A DNA stretch of 64,000 nucleotides from Salirhabdus euzebyi (GCF_014207435.1 NZ_JACHGH010000013.1:1-64000), one strand, 5' to 3'; positions 1 to 9,014 are shown, counted from the stretch's first letter. Notes: a model not told the origin generated them from the letters alone. Made by a program: numbers and translations.

Positions 1-94
1 CACACCTGTACCCATTCCGAACACAGAAGTTAAGCTCTCCAGCGCCGATGGTAGTTGGGGTTCTTCCCCTGCGAGAGTAGGACGCTGCTGGGCA
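1..94 (+). rRNA. rrf: 5S ribosomal RNA, 3' part
   Basis: The window opens inside a 5S rRNA. The stretch CCGAACACAGAAGTTAAGCT and the later GAGAGTAGGACG are near-identical to the Bacillus 5S consensus. About the first 20-25 nucleotides lie outside the window. The end at about 94 is set by the closing helix strand GCTGCTGGGCA. It is the tail of an rrn operon that continues into the two tRNAs downstream. Confidence 0.93.
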
Positions 95-203
95 ATTCAT
101 TATTTTCTTATTATTTTTACGAATAGTTAAAGACAAGAAGAGCAAAATAAGGTATAATGAACGAGTGACAATTTTTATAAAAGCTTAAGTGCTTTTACAA
201 CAT

Positions 204-280
<77 letters not shown>

Positions 281-480
281 ATTAAATTACCATAACTACG
301 CTGGAAATACATCTAGCAAGGTAATATCAGTGGTGCCCGAAAGGGTGCAACCAAATTTATTCATCTTTACAACGTTGAATAACATCTTCGTTATGATGAA
401 ATCAATAGTACCCGTTAGGGTGCAACCAATTAAATTACCGAAACTACGTTGAAATACATCTAGCCAGGTAATATGAAATC
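281..480 (+). repeat. duplicated tRNA-spacer sequence with tRNA 3'-end relics
   Basis: The spacer between the two tRNAs holds a diverged duplication. A block starting GCAACCAATTAAATTACC, immediately after the tRNA-fMet acceptor end (from 274), recurs from 422 and stays recognisable for about 55 bp (CTACG..GAAATACATCTAGC.AGGTAATAT). Short strings GGTGCCCGAAAGGGTGCAACCA (near 333-354) and GTACCCGTTAGGGTGCAACCA (near 409-428) look like collapsed tRNA acceptor/T-arm ends with their CCA. I infer deleted or degenerated tRNA copies. No intact tRNA is present between 281 and 489. Confidence 0.6.
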
Positions 481-489
481 AATTATTAT

Positions 490-566
490 GGTCCGGTAGT
501 TCAGTTGGTTAGAATGCCTGCCTGTCACGCAGGAGGTCGCGGGTTCGAGTCCCGTCCGGACCGCCA
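490..566 (+). tRNA. tRNA-Asp (GTC)
   Basis: A 77-nt cloverleaf with acceptor GGTCCGG pairing with CCGGACC, discriminator G, encoded CCA, and anticodon loop CTGTCAC (GTC). It is followed by an intrinsic terminator and then thiL, matching the Met-Asp tRNA pair after rrnE in B. subtilis. Confidence 0.96.
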
Positions 567-589
567 TATAAATACATAATAGTTAACAT

Positions 590-622
590 TAAACCTTAGG
601 GATTTCCTAAGGTTTTTATATT
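590..622 (+). terminator. terminator of the rrn/tRNA unit
   Basis: AAACCTTAGG, a four-base loop and TCCTAAGGTTT form a hairpin followed by a T-rich run. It ends transcription from the rRNA/tRNA operon before thiL. Confidence 0.85.
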
Positions 623-721
623 TTTCAATAGTTTTTTCTTATTTTAATATGTGCAGTGCTTTTTCTAATTCCATTATTTTCTGCTATCATTAAATAGAAT
701 ATGAAGGAAAGGAGTATGTTT

Positions 722-1696
722 ATGGATGAGTTTCAATTTATTGATTCAATTACTCCGTTCTATTATAGACAATCCTCTCTATTAAAAGGAATTGGTGACG
801 ATACGGCTGTCATCCGCCCACCTACTGGTTTCGATCTGGTAACTGCTGTTGACACGATGGTGGAGGATGTACATTTTAGTTTAAATACAATGGACCCATA
901 CCATGTAGGCTATCGGGCATTAGCTGCCAATATAAGTGATTTAGCTGCTATGGGTAGTTCGCCTGCTTACTATATGGTCTCATTAGTGATCCCTAACGAT
1001 TGGACACCAAAACAACTTGAAGGAATTTATAAAGGTATGAATGAACTTGCACAAGTTTATAATATGGATTTAATCGGTGGGGATACTGTATCGGGAAAAC
1101 AGTTAGTTCTATCTATCACAGTTTATGGGTTTGTACCTTATGATAAAAGTAGATATAGAAGCCATGCTAAAGAAAATGATATTGTTTTTGTAACGGGAAC
1201 CTTAGGGGACTCTGCATATGGATTATATCTTCTGCAAAACGGAGAAAATATAGGTGTTGAACAAAATTATTTTGTACAAAGGCATCGTATGCCCACACCA
1301 AGAGTAAAATTTGCTCAAAAGCTACAAACTTTTAAGCGAGTATGTTTAAATGATATAAGTGACGGAATTGCGAATGAAGCGAACGAAATTGCAGCTGCTT
1401 CAAATATAGATTTGTATCTTGAATATGAAGATATTCCAATAAAAAGGCAACTAAAAAAGCTTCCTAACAGTACACAAAGGGAATTTATATTGTCTGGTGG
1501 AGAAGATTTTGAACTTATCGGAACTGCTTGTAAAGAAGATTGGGAAAATATAAAACAAATAGCCTTAAATACAGACACAGAAATAACAGCTATTGGTTAT
1601 ACAGCAACCTCACAGGGAAAAAGTAGCGTATTTCTGAGTAAGGATAACAAGACGTCTATATTAAACAAAACGGGCTACACACATTTGCTTAAATAG
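722..1696 (+). CDS. thiL: thiamine-monophosphate kinase
   Basis: ThiL phosphorylates thiamine monophosphate with ATP to the cofactor thiamine diphosphate. It belongs to the AIR synthase/PurM-like ATP-binding family. The N-terminal IGDDTAVI motif, DTMVEDVHF, and the central GGDTVSG and GDSAYGL segments are family hallmarks, and SGGEDFELI lies near the C terminus. Length is about 324 residues, normal for the family. I place the start at 722 (MDEFQF) because GGAAAGGAG at 706-714 is 7 nt upstream. An ATG at 701 would overlap that ribosome site. It leads a tight operon with tsaE, tsaB, rimI and tsaD, as in B. subtilis (ydiA-E). Confidence 0.93.
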   Translation: MDEFQFIDSITPFYYRQSSLLKGIGDDTAVIRPPTGFDLVTAVDTMVEDVHFSLNTMDPYHVGYRALAANISDLAAMGSSPAYYMVSLVIPNDWTPKQLEGIYKGMNELAQVYNMDLIGGDTVSGKQLVLSITVYGFVPYDKSRYRSHAKENDIVFVTGTLGDSAYGLYLLQNGENIGVEQNYFVQRHRMPTPRVKFAQKLQTFKRVCLNDISDGIANEANEIAAASNIDLYLEYEDIPIKRQLKKLPNSTQREFILSGGEDFELIGTACKEDWENIKQIALNTDTEITAIGYTATSQGKSSVFLSKDNKTSILNKTGYTHLLK

Positions 1697-1706
1697 GTGG
1701 TACAAA

Positions 1707-2162
1707 ATGAAGAGTTATCAATTTAAAACAAATAGTCCTGAAGAAACAATGGCTTTTGCAGAACGTCTAGCCTCTGTACTGACAGCAGGAGATGTCATTA
1801 CGTTAGAAGGGGATTTAGGTGCAGGGAAAACAACCTTTACGAAAGGTCTTGCAAAGGGCCTACATATAACGAGAACGGTTAATAGTCCTACTTTTACAAT
1901 CGTGAAGGAATATAATGGGGACTTTCCTCTTTACCATATCGATGCCTATCGCTTGGAAGGTAGTGATGAAGATATAGGATTTGAGGAGTACTTTGCTGGT
2001 GATGGCATCACGGTTGTGGAGTGGGCGAAATTTATTATGGAGTTTCTTCCTGAAGAACACTTGGATATCCAACTCGTAACCATAAGTGAAAAGGAAAGAA
2101 ATATAATACTGAATCCTAATAGTAATCGTTATGAAAATAAATGTAGGGAGTTACTATCATGA
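1707..2162 (+). CDS. tsaE: tRNA t6A biosynthesis ATPase TsaE
   Basis: TsaE is the P-loop ATPase that works with TsaB and TsaD to make N6-threonylcarbamoyladenosine at position 37 of ANN-decoding tRNAs. The Walker A motif GDLGAGKTT is at residues 35-43, followed by NSPTFTIVKEY and the HIDAYRLEG block with a conserved Asp. VEWAKF follows, as is usual for the family. The length, 151 residues, is typical. Its TGA overlaps the ATG of tsaB by 4 nt, which suggests translational coupling. Confidence 0.95.
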   Translation: MKSYQFKTNSPEETMAFAERLASVLTAGDVITLEGDLGAGKTTFTKGLAKGLHITRTVNSPTFTIVKEYNGDFPLYHIDAYRLEGSDEDIGFEEYFAGDGITVVEWAKFIMEFLPEEHLDIQLVTISEKERNIILNPNSNRYENKCRELLS

Positions 2163-2866
2163 AAGTGTTAGCAATGGACACCTCTAATCAAGTGATGAGC
2201 GTTGCCATCCTAAATGATAACCAAGTAATTGGTGAATACACGACGAACGTTAAGCAAAATCATTCTGTTAGACTAATGCCGGCAATAGATAGAGTAATGA
2301 AAGATGCAGGTATACAACCAAATGAAATAGAGAAAATGGCAGTTGCTGTTGGCCCTGGATCTTTCACTGGAGTACGTATAGGGGTGACAACAGCAAAAAC
2401 AATGGCTTGGAGCTTAAATATCCCTTTAGTGGGTGTTTCAAGTTTGGAGTTAGTTGCTTATAACTGTATTCTCTTTAACGGAAAGATATGTTCTTTCTTT
2501 GATGCGAGAAGAGGACAAGTTTATGCAGGTCTTTATGAAAGCAATGGAGATCATTTAAAAGTAATAGGTGAAGAAAAGAATATTTTATTTGAAGATATGC
2601 TTAAAGATTTAGCTAATCTAAATGAAAAGGTGTTATTTGTTAGCAACGACTTATCGTTGCATAAAGAAACGATTGATCAAATTTTAGGTGATAAGGCAGT
2701 CTTCGCTTCAAATTATCTTTCTTTACCTAAAGCAGCTGTGTTAGGTTTATTAGCTAGTAATCGCGAAGCAGCCCCTATACATAATTTTGTGCCAAATTAT
2801 ATGCGACTAGCAGAAGCAGAGGCAAATTGGTTAGCAAATAATCAAGGAAAAAATAAAAATGGCTGA
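2159..2866 (+). CDS. tsaB: t6A threonylcarbamoyl complex dimerisation subunit TsaB
   Basis: TsaB is an ASKHA-fold protein that heterodimerises with TsaD to form the t6A transferase core. It starts with the phosphate-1-like MDTSNQVMSVAIL and has the family signature AVAVGPGSFTGVRIGV. It lacks the metal-binding histidine motif of TsaD, as expected for the non-catalytic paralogue. Length 235 residues is usual. It overlaps tsaE by 4 nt and rimI by 8 nt, so the four genes are probably co-translated. Confidence 0.95.
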   Translation: MKVLAMDTSNQVMSVAILNDNQVIGEYTTNVKQNHSVRLMPAIDRVMKDAGIQPNEIEKMAVAVGPGSFTGVRIGVTTAKTMAWSLNIPLVGVSSLELVAYNCILFNGKICSFFDARRGQVYAGLYESNGDHLKVIGEEKNILFEDMLKDLANLNEKVLFVSNDLSLHKETIDQILGDKAVFASNYLSLPKAAVLGLLASNREAAPIHNFVPNYMRLAEAEANWLANNQGKNKNG

Positions 2867-3305
2867 AACATTTATTAGGGAAATGACGAAGGAAGATTTA
2901 GAAAAAATTATGGAAATAGAGAATGCGTCTTTTGCAACACCTTGGGACTTGAGCGCCTTTATTAATGAACTTTATGAAAATGAGTATGCTACATATTATG
3001 TGATAGGAAATAATGAGCAAGTAGTAGGGTACTGTGGTTTGTGGGTGGTGTTTGAAGCAGCGCAAATTACTAATATTGCTATTATGCCAAACTACAGAGG
3101 TCATAAATATGGTGATAAGTTGTTTTCACACGCTATAAAAGAAGCAAGAATAAAAGGAGCTACTGAATTATCTCTGGAAGTCAGATTATCTAACGTAGTT
3201 GCACAAAAACTATACCGTAAGTTTGGGTTGTTACCTGTTGGACTTAGAAAGAATTATTATCAAGATAATCAAGAAGATGCTATCGTAATGTGGGTGAAAT
3301 TATAA
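2859..3305 (+). CDS. rimI: ribosomal protein bS18 N-alpha-acetyltransferase-like RimI
   Basis: A single-domain GNAT acetyltransferase of 148 residues. The acetyl-CoA-binding loop is in [17 protein letters not shown] (V/I-x-x-x-x-R-G-x-x-x-G pattern), and the C-terminal [19 protein letters not shown] matches motif B of RimI. RimI acetylates the N-terminal alanine of bS18 in E. coli. In Firmicutes the substrate is less certain, so function is inferred from family and from the conserved tsaB-rimI-tsaD neighbourhood. Its stop TAA overlaps the ATG of tsaD. Confidence 0.9.
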   Translation: MAETFIREMTKEDLEKIMEIENASFATPWDLSAFINELYENEYATYYVIGNNEQVVGYCGLWVVFEAAQITNIAIMPNYRGHKYGDKLFSHAIKEARIKGATELSLEVRLSNVVAQKLYRKFGLLPVGLRKNYYQDNQEDAIVMWVKL

Positions 3306-4354
3306 TGTTGAATAAAGAAGAAATTATTCTAGCGATTGAAACGAGTTGTGATGAAACAGCAATGGCTATCGTCAAAAATGGACGGGAATTAGTAGCTAAT
3401 GTTGTTGCCTCACAAATTGAAAGTCATAAAAGATTCGGTGGTGTCGTTCCTGAAATAGCATCCAGACACCATATTGAACAAATTACAGTAGTATTAGATG
3501 AGACTTTAGCAGAAGCTAACATGACAATGGATGACATCGATGCTATTGCTGTAACAGAAGGGCCTGGTCTTGTTGGAGCTTTACTAATAGGAGTAACTGC
3601 AGCAAAATCTTTAGCATTTGCTCACCAAAAGCCTTTAATAGGGGTACATCATATTGCAGGACATATTTATGCGAATCGATTACTTCAAGAGTTTTCTTTC
3701 CCTTTACTTTCATTAGTCGTTTCAGGTGGGCATACAGAGCTTATCCTCATGAAAGACCACGGTCAGTTTGAAGTCATAGGGGAAACCCGTGATGACGCAG
3801 CAGGAGAAGCATATGATAAAGTAGCTAAAACGTTAGGATTGCCTTATCCAGGTGGTCCCTATATTGATAAGCTAGCTCAGCAAGGAAAAGATACGTTCCA
3901 TTTTACAAGGGCGTTACTAAATGAAGAATCCTATGATTTTAGTTTTAGTGGTCTTAAAACAGCTGTCATGAATACGATGCACAATGCGAAACAAAAAGGG
4001 GAACAACTTTCTTCTGAAGATATAGCAGCAAGCTTTCAACAAAGTGTGATTGATGTTCTAGTGGAAAAAACTTTTCGTGCAACACGAGAGTATAAAGTAA
4101 AACAACTGATTGTTGCTGGTGGAGTTTCTGCCAATAAGGGCTTACGTAAGCGTTTAGAAGAAAAGTTTGCAAATGAAGAAGTTGAGTTAGTAATCCCACC
4201 ACTTCATCTTTGTACAGATAATGCGGCAATGATTGGTGCAGCTGGTAGTATTGCATTTCAACAAGGTCATCGTGCCGAGCTTGATTTAAATGCTAATCCT
4301 GGACTTAGTCTGGAAAAATACGCAAAACGAAATAAAAACATTCCTAGTCAATAG
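3305..4354 (+). CDS. tsaD: tRNA N6-threonylcarbamoyladenosine transferase TsaD (Gcp)
   Basis: TsaD is the catalytic subunit that transfers threonylcarbamoyl from TC-AMP to A37 of tRNA. It begins [14 protein letters not shown] and carries the metal-binding motif HHIAGH at residues 115-120. It also has [26 protein letters not shown] and the C-terminal [13 protein letters not shown] use ATG 3305 (MLNKEE, 349 residues), overlapping the rimI stop, because GGTGA lies 7 nt upstream. A GTG at 3290 is possible but less likely. It is the last gene of the operon and is followed by a terminator. Confidence 0.95.
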   Translation: MLNKEEIILAIETSCDETAMAIVKNGRELVANVVASQIESHKRFGGVVPEIASRHHIEQITVVLDETLAEANMTMDDIDAIAVTEGPGLVGALLIGVTAAKSLAFAHQKPLIGVHHIAGHIYANRLLQEFSFPLLSLVVSGGHTELILMKDHGQFEVIGETRDDAAGEAYDKVAKTLGLPYPGGPYIDKLAQQGKDTFHFTRALLNEESYDFSFSGLKTAVMNTMHNAKQKGEQLSSEDIAASFQQSVIDVLVEKTFRATREYKVKQLIVAGGVSANKGLRKRLEEKFANEEVELVIPPLHLCTDNAAMIGAAGSIAFQQGHRAELDLNANPGLSLEKYAKRNKNIPSQ

Positions 4355-4366
4355 GAATGTTTTTTG
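4334..4366 (+). terminator. terminator of the thiL-tsaD operon
   Basis: AAACATTCCTA and TAGGAATGTTT form a hairpin overlapping the last codons of tsaD, followed by a T run. Confidence 0.8.
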
Positions 4367-4462
4367 TACTTTAAGAAAGTTTAACTTTGTTAAAGGATTA
4401 AAGTATAAGAAAAACCAAGGCTGTCGCCATAAGGACTTGGCGACAAGCCAAGTTTTTCTAAT
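4367..4462 (+). repeat. dispersed 96-bp intergenic repeat, copy 1
   Basis: This stretch is nearly identical to 57070-57166. The first 49 bases match exactly, and the following hairpin half differs at a few positions. The conserved core is ACTTTAAGAAAGTTTAACTT, then TGTTAAAGGATTAAAGTATA. The 3' half folds: CCAAGG..GTCGCC pairs imperfectly with GGCGACAAGCCAAG around the loop ATAAGGACTT and ends in a T run. It lies directly after a gene terminator in both places, with no coding capacity. It is probably a non-autonomous repeat family of this genome. Confidence 0.75.
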
Positions 4463-4645
4463 TATCCACAGACAAATTTATAATATGTGGACAAAAAGAC
4501 GAAACACTTATTTTTAACGTATTTTATATGTGGAAAGTGCTTGTGGATAACTATGTGTTTTTCTGTGGATAATGTGAATAAATGTATTGTAAGTCTATTT
4601 TAAAGCTATTAACTTGTGTGTATGTATGTGGATAACTGTGAATAA
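4462..4645 (+). promoter_or_regulatory. DnaA-box cluster
   Basis: Within 184 bp there are four perfect 9-mer DnaA boxes. One reads TTATCCACA (4462-4470) and three read TGTGGATAA on this strand (4542-4550, 4564-4572, 4627-4635). There are also one-mismatch sites TGTGGACAA (4486-4494) and TGTGAATAA (4573-4581 and 4637-4645). Six of the seven point the same way. The region lies between two converging genes, so it is not an obvious promoter. It is not oriC, since no dnaA or dnaN is nearby. The likely role is DnaA titration or control of replication initiation. Confidence 0.85.
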
Positions 4646-4651
4646 GTTGCA

Positions 4652-4686
4652 AAAAAAAGTGGCTATCCTCCAAGGAGGTTAGCCAC
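4652..4686 (-). terminator. terminator of the ABC-F gene
   Basis: GTGGCTATCCTCC and GGAGGTTAGCCAC form a long hairpin. On the reverse strand it is followed by a run of eight T, which fits termination of the leftward ABC-F gene. Confidence 0.85.
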
Positions 4687-6629
4687 TACAAATATTCAGA
4701 TAGTTGTTCCTGGATATTGGTCCATTCTTCAAGTAATTCTTCGAGTTGCTGATGATAGTTTTCTTTTTCTGCTGTTAACTCACCAAGTTTTTGATGATCG
4801 TCCACTATATCAGGATTAAACATTTCTGCTTCAATGTTTTCTATTTTTTCTTCTAATTGCTGTATTTCATCTTCTAGTTCTTCGTTACGTCTTTCAAGCT
4901 TTCTCATTTCACGTTTTACCGCTTTGTCTTTGAAATACTTTGTTTTCTCTTCTTGATCTATTTCAGCTATTTTACTTTGCTGATTATCTAATTCAGCAAT
5001 CTCTTTTTCTTCTTGTTTTTTCTCTACGTAATAATCGTAATCGCCTAAATAAGTATGTGTTCCTTGTTTAGACATTTCAACAATTGTGGTCGCAATACGA
5101 TTAATAAAATACCGATCATGAGAGACAAAGAGTATCGTTCCTGGAAAATCAATCAGGGCCGATTCTAATACTTCTTTACTATCTAAATCAAGATGGTTAG
5201 TCGGTTCATCCATAATAAGGACATTAGCTTTCTCTAACATTAGTTTTGCTAAAACTACCCTAGCTTTTTCTCCACCACTTAAGGAGGAAATAGGCTTTAA
5301 CACATCATCCCCACTAAAAAGAAAATTACCAAGAACGGTCCTAATTTCTTTTTCGGGTTTAGAGGGATACGTATCCCAAAGTTCATTTAATACAGATTTT
5401 CCTTTTGACAAATTACTTTGTTCTTGATCGTAATAGCCAATTTGAACATTTGTACCGTATTGTATTTCTCCAAGATTTGGCTTGTTCTGCCCTACAATTG
5501 CTTTTAATAAAGTAGACTTTCCTATCCCATTAGGGCCTACTAAGGCAATTCGGTCACCTTTTTGAATAGCTAAATCAACGTTTTGAAAAATAAAATCATC
5601 ATCATCCTGATAACGGAAGGCAAGGTTTTTAATTTTAAATACGTCATTGCCACTAGGACGATTAATTTCAAAAGAAAACTTAGCAGATTTATTATCCAAT
5701 TTCGGTCTATCCATCAGTTCCATTTTTTCCAGTTTTTTACGACGACTTTGAGCTCGCTTTGTCGTGGAATCTCTGGCAATATTTTTTTGGATAAACTCTT
5801 CCAGTTGTTTTACTTCAGCTTGCTGTTTTTCATATTGTTTTATATTGCGCTCATATTCTTCTGCCTTTTGGTATAAATAATCGCTATAATTTCCAAGATA
5901 TTTATTAGACGTTTGAAAGGCGATTTCATAAATGGTATTTACGGTTTTATCCAAGAAATAGCGATCGTGGGAAACAATAACGACAGCTCCTTGATAGCCA
6001 ACTAAATATTGTTCTAGCCATGACAATGTTTCTATATCCAGATGGTTGGTAGGCTCATCTAAAATTAAAATGTCAGGCTTTGATAATAATAATTTCCCTA
6101 ACGCTAATCTCGTTTTCTGTCCACCGCTTAATTCTCTAATTGGTGTTTGGAAGCTATATTCTTGGAATTGCAGACCGTTTAACACACTTTTAATATCAGC
6201 CTCGTATTGGAAGCCACCTAACCTTTTAAACTCTTCTTGTTTGCGGTCATATTCTTCCAATAGCTGTGCATGAGCATTAGAATCACTGATGATAGTTGGG
6301 TCCCCCATCTTTAACTCTAGCTGTCGTAAATCTTGCTCCATCTTTTTTAAGTGTAGAAAAACTTGCTCCATTTCATCCCACATACTTAAATTGGATTCTA
6401 ATCCAGTATGCTGCGCCAAATAACCAATAGTAGTATCCTTAGGTCGAAAAATGTCTCCGGTATCACTAGAAAGCTCACCAGACATTATTTTAAGCAAGGT
6501 AGATTTCCCTGCTCCGTTACGGCCAACAATAGCTAATCTGTCTCTACTGTGTACTTCCAATTTAATATTAGATAAAATGATGTCAGCACCAAAATATTTC
6601 ACTATATTATTTAATTGCATTAAAATCAT
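4686..6629 (-). CDS. ydiF: ABC-F family ATPase (YdiF-like)
   Basis: A soluble, duplicated ATP-binding cassette protein without membrane segments, 647 residues. The first cassette has Walker A GRNGAGKST near residue 36 and signature LSGGQ followed by ILILDEPTNHLD. The second has GPNGIGKST near 364, LSGGE and VLIMDEPTNHLD. An arginine- and lysine-rich linker (TTKRAQSRRKKLEKM) lies between them. The C terminus is a long acidic coiled coil (about 545-647). ABC-F proteins bind the ribosome and relieve stalling; some confer ribosome-drug resistance. The position beside rex matches B. subtilis ydiF. GGGGTGA lies about 8 nt before the start. Confidence 0.92.
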   Translation of the reverse strand: MILMQLNNIVKYFGADIILSNIKLEVHSRDRLAIVGRNGAGKSTLLKIMSGELSSDTGDIFRPKDTTIGYLAQHTGLESNLSMWDEMEQVFLHLKKMEQDLRQLELKMGDPTIISDSNAHAQLLEEYDRKQEEFKRLGGFQYEADIKSVLNGLQFQEYSFQTPIRELSGGQKTRLALGKLLLSKPDILILDEPTNHLDIETLSWLEQYLVGYQGAVVIVSHDRYFLDKTVNTIYEIAFQTSNKYLGNYSDYLYQKAEEYERNIKQYEKQQAEVKQLEEFIQKNIARDSTTKRAQSRRKKLEKMELMDRPKLDNKSAKFSFEINRPSGNDVFKIKNLAFRYQDDDDFIFQNVDLAIQKGDRIALVGPNGIGKSTLLKAIVGQNKPNLGEIQYGTNVQIGYYDQEQSNLSKGKSVLNELWDTYPSKPEKEIRTVLGNFLFSGDDVLKPISSLSGGEKARVVLAKLMLEKANVLIMDEPTNHLDLDSKEVLESALIDFPGTILFVSHDRYFINRIATTIVEMSKQGTHTYLGDYDYYVEKKQEEKEIAELDNQQSKIAEIDQEEKTKYFKDKAVKREMRKLERRNEELEDEIQQLEEKIENIEAEMFNPDIVDDHQKLGELTAEKENYHQQLEELLEEWTNIQEQLSEYL

Positions 6630-6733
6630 TAATTTTCACCCCGATGTGTTTAAGTGTATCGTATTGCTTAGAACATTGGCAAGATAGGACGTTACATCAT
6701 TTTGTTCTATTTATCATTCAAAAAGTTGTTTTT

Positions 6734-6745
6734 ATCATATATGAT
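6734..6745. promoter_or_regulatory. 12-bp palindrome upstream of rex
   Basis: ATCATATATGAT is a perfect palindrome about 60 bp before the rex start codon, in the divergent region between ydiF and rex. It could be an operator or chance in AT-rich DNA. It does not match the Rex consensus TTGTGA-N6-TCACAA. Confidence 0.25.
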
Positions 6746-6803
6746 ATAGTCATAGTATCCACATGAAGTAACAGCTTGAAAAGTGTGGTGAGGAGGAAAA
6801 GAA

Positions 6804-7460
6804 ATGTCGATGGACGATCAAACCAAAATACCGCAAGCAACCGCCAAAAGACTTCCCCTATATTATCGTTTTATTAATAATTTACATAGTCAAGGAAAAA
6901 CGAGAGTTTCCTCCAAAGAGTTGAGTGAGGCTGTAAAAGTTGACTCTGCAACAATTAGAAGGGATTTTTCTTATTTTGGAGCACTTGGTAAAAAGGGGTA
7001 TGGTTATAATGTGAATTATTTACTTTCCTTTTTTCGAAAAACGCTGGATCAAGATGCTTTTACAAAAGTTGTTTTAGTTGGAGTAGGAAACTTAGGGACT
7101 GCATTTTTACAATATAACTTTATGAAAAACAATAATACAAAGATTGAAATGGCGTTTGATACAAGTCCAGAAAAAGTTGGGAAGGAAGTAGGGGGAGTTC
7201 CTGTTTACCATATCGATGAATTGGAACAAAAAATAGGAAGCGATATTTCTATTGCGATACTTACTGTTCCGGCACAGGTTGCTCAACCAATCACAGATAG
7301 AGTTGTAACAGCAGGCATACAAGGTATTTTAAACTTTACTCCTGCTAGGATAACAGTACCAAATCATATACGTGTCCATCATATAGACTTATCGATCGAA
7401 CTTCAATCATTTGCATATTTCTTGAAGCATTATCCCTTACAGGACGAAGAAGGAGAGTAA
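6804..7460 (+). CDS. rex: redox-sensing transcriptional repressor Rex
   Basis: Rex represses fermentation and respiration genes and releases DNA when the NADH/NAD+ ratio rises. The N-terminal winged helix (about residues 10-75) contains [15 protein letters not shown], the recognition helix. A Rossmann domain follows, with [16 protein letters not shown] for NAD(H) binding and a C-terminal domain-swap helix. At 218 residues the length is typical. AGGAGG lies about 8 nt before ATG 6804. The B. subtilis orthologue (ydiH) sits in the same neighbourhood. I found no good Rex operator in the window. Confidence 0.95.
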   Translation: MSMDDQTKIPQATAKRLPLYYRFINNLHSQGKTRVSSKELSEAVKVDSATIRRDFSYFGALGKKGYGYNVNYLLSFFRKTLDQDAFTKVVLVGVGNLGTAFLQYNFMKNNNTKIEMAFDTSPEKVGKEVGGVPVYHIDELEQKIGSDISIAILTVPAQVAQPITDRVVTAGIQGILNFTPARITVPNHIRVHHIDLSIELQSFAYFLKHYPLQDEEGE

Positions 7461-7482
7461 AAGAGGCGAAAAGCCTCTTTTT
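7459..7482 (+). terminator. rex terminator
   Basis: AGAGGC, GAAAA and GCCTCT form a short stable hairpin followed by TTTT, starting right at the rex stop. Confidence 0.8.
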
Positions 7483-7595
7483 CATTTGAGAAAAATTAAT
7501 TCTTTTCATTTTTATTAAGTTCATATAAAATAGTTCGTGTATCGAAATATTAACAACAACGAAATGTCTGTTTTACAATCTGGGGGATCTTTTGT

Positions 7596-9011
7596 ATGAG
7601 TAAATTACCGACAAAATGGCTTGTGGTGATTTCTGTTTTATTTGGAACATTTACAGTTATTTTGAACAACAGTATGCTTAATCCAATTCTACCGCACTTT
7701 ATTGATATATTTAATGCCGATGCCGTCTCTGTAGGCTGGGTATTAACCATTTTTATGGTTGCCATGGGGATGACCATGCCGATTACAGGATATTTAGGGG
7801 ATCGGTTTGGGAAAAAGAAGATTTATATTGTTGGATTGATTTTATTTACCATAGGATCTATAGTGGGGGCTGTTTCCCAAACGTTATCTTTGGTCATTAT
7901 CGCAAGAGCCATACAAGGAATTGCTGGCGGGTTAATGTTGCCGAATGCTATGGCACTAATTTTTACTGCGTTTCCACAAAATGAGCGGGGACTTGCAGTA
8001 GGAATTTATGGTATTGCTGCGATGGTAGCACCAGCTATTGGACCTACTATTGGTGGATTAATGACTGAATTTCTACAATGGCAGTTTTTATTTTTAATTA
8101 ATATTCCTTTCGCGGTAGTCGGGATATTTATATCTAGTAAATATTTAAAACCGACGAAGACAAAGCCGAATCTGAAGTTCGATCTAGTTGGTTTTGTTCT
8201 TGTAACAGCTGGTGTAGGAGCCATACTATATGCACTAGGTAGAGGGTCAACTTGGGAATTACTAACACAAACGAGTAATATATTCCTAATTATATTTGGT
8301 TTAATCTTCATCTTTATTTTTGTTAAATATGAATGGAAGCAGGAACAGCCTTTATTGGATTTATCTGTTTTCAAGGTTCGTACATATAGGATTTCCATAT
8401 TTATAACAGCGTCGGCTTCTATTGGGTTATTTTCAGGGCTGTTTCTCTTACCACTATTAATGCAAGAGGTTTATGGCTACAGCTTAACGGAAACGGGGTT
8501 ACTATTTCTCCCATTTGCCGTTTGTAGTGGTATTTTTATGACTATTGGTGGAAAGCTCCTTGATTTGAAAGGACCTAAGGCAGTCGTGCCAATCGGGCTA
8601 GGTGTGATGGCAGTTAGTACTATTTTACTCGGCTTTTTAGACATCACTAGTTCTTATTGGTATATCTTGTTTTTAAATGCAGTACGGGGTATTGGAATGG
8701 GCTTTGGAAATATGCCAGCAACAACAGCTGGAATGAATGCTATTCCACAACATCTAGTAGCACAAGGCTCTGCAATGAATAATGTTTTAAGACAAATTAC
8801 CTCCTCGTTCGGAATTGTCTGTTTTGCCATTTATTATGAGGTAAGACGTGCCCAAGTTGCTTTAGCAAGTCAAATAGGGCCAGAAGAAGCTGCATTACAA
8901 GCTATTAATGAAGCATTTATCGTTTCAGGAGTTATCTTGCTTATTACAGTACCTGGGGCATTTTTGCTGAAGGGTACGAAGGAACAAGAGGGAAAAACAG
9001 CAAGTGAATAA
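7596..9011 (+). CDS. MFS drug efflux transporter, DHA2 (EmrB/QacA) type
   Basis: A polytopic membrane protein of 471 residues with about 14 hydrophobic segments. The motif A loop GYLGDRFGKKKIY follows the second helix. Antiporter motif C, GIAAMVAPAIGPTIGG, lies in the fifth helix and marks proton-coupled drug export. Similar proteins (LmrB, Mdr, EmrB) extrude lipophilic drugs, but the substrate cannot be read from the sequence. It is a single-gene unit with its own ribosome site (GGGGGAT) and terminator. In B. subtilis this place between rex and ydiK holds tatAY-tatCY, so it is a lineage-specific replacement. Confidence 0.9.
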   Translation: MSKLPTKWLVVISVLFGTFTVILNNSMLNPILPHFIDIFNADAVSVGWVLTIFMVAMGMTMPITGYLGDRFGKKKIYIVGLILFTIGSIVGAVSQTLSLVIIARAIQGIAGGLMLPNAMALIFTAFPQNERGLAVGIYGIAAMVAPAIGPTIGGLMTEFLQWQFLFLINIPFAVVGIFISSKYLKPTKTKPNLKFDLVGFVLVTAGVGAILYALGRGSTWELLTQTSNIFLIIFGLIFIFIFVKYEWKQEQPLLDLSVFKVRTYRISIFITASASIGLFSGLFLLPLLMQEVYGYSLTETGLLFLPFAVCSGIFMTIGGKLLDLKGPKAVVPIGLGVMAVSTILLGFLDITSSYWYILFLNAVRGIGMGFGNMPATTAGMNAIPQHLVAQGSAMNNVLRQITSSFGIVCFAIYYEVRRAQVALASQIGPEEAALQAINEAFIVSGVILLITVPGAFLLKGTKEQEGKTASE

Positions 9012-9014
9012 AAC

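Noticed and set aside
4290-4517. A 75-codon plus-strand frame after tsaD
   Set aside because: It consists of the tsaD end in another frame, the dispersed repeat and the DnaA boxes; no ribosome site.
4462-4645. Chromosomal replication origin
   Set aside because: No dnaA, dnaN or DnaA-trio-type unwinding element nearby; the genes around are those far from oriC in B. subtilis. Kept as a DnaA-box cluster.
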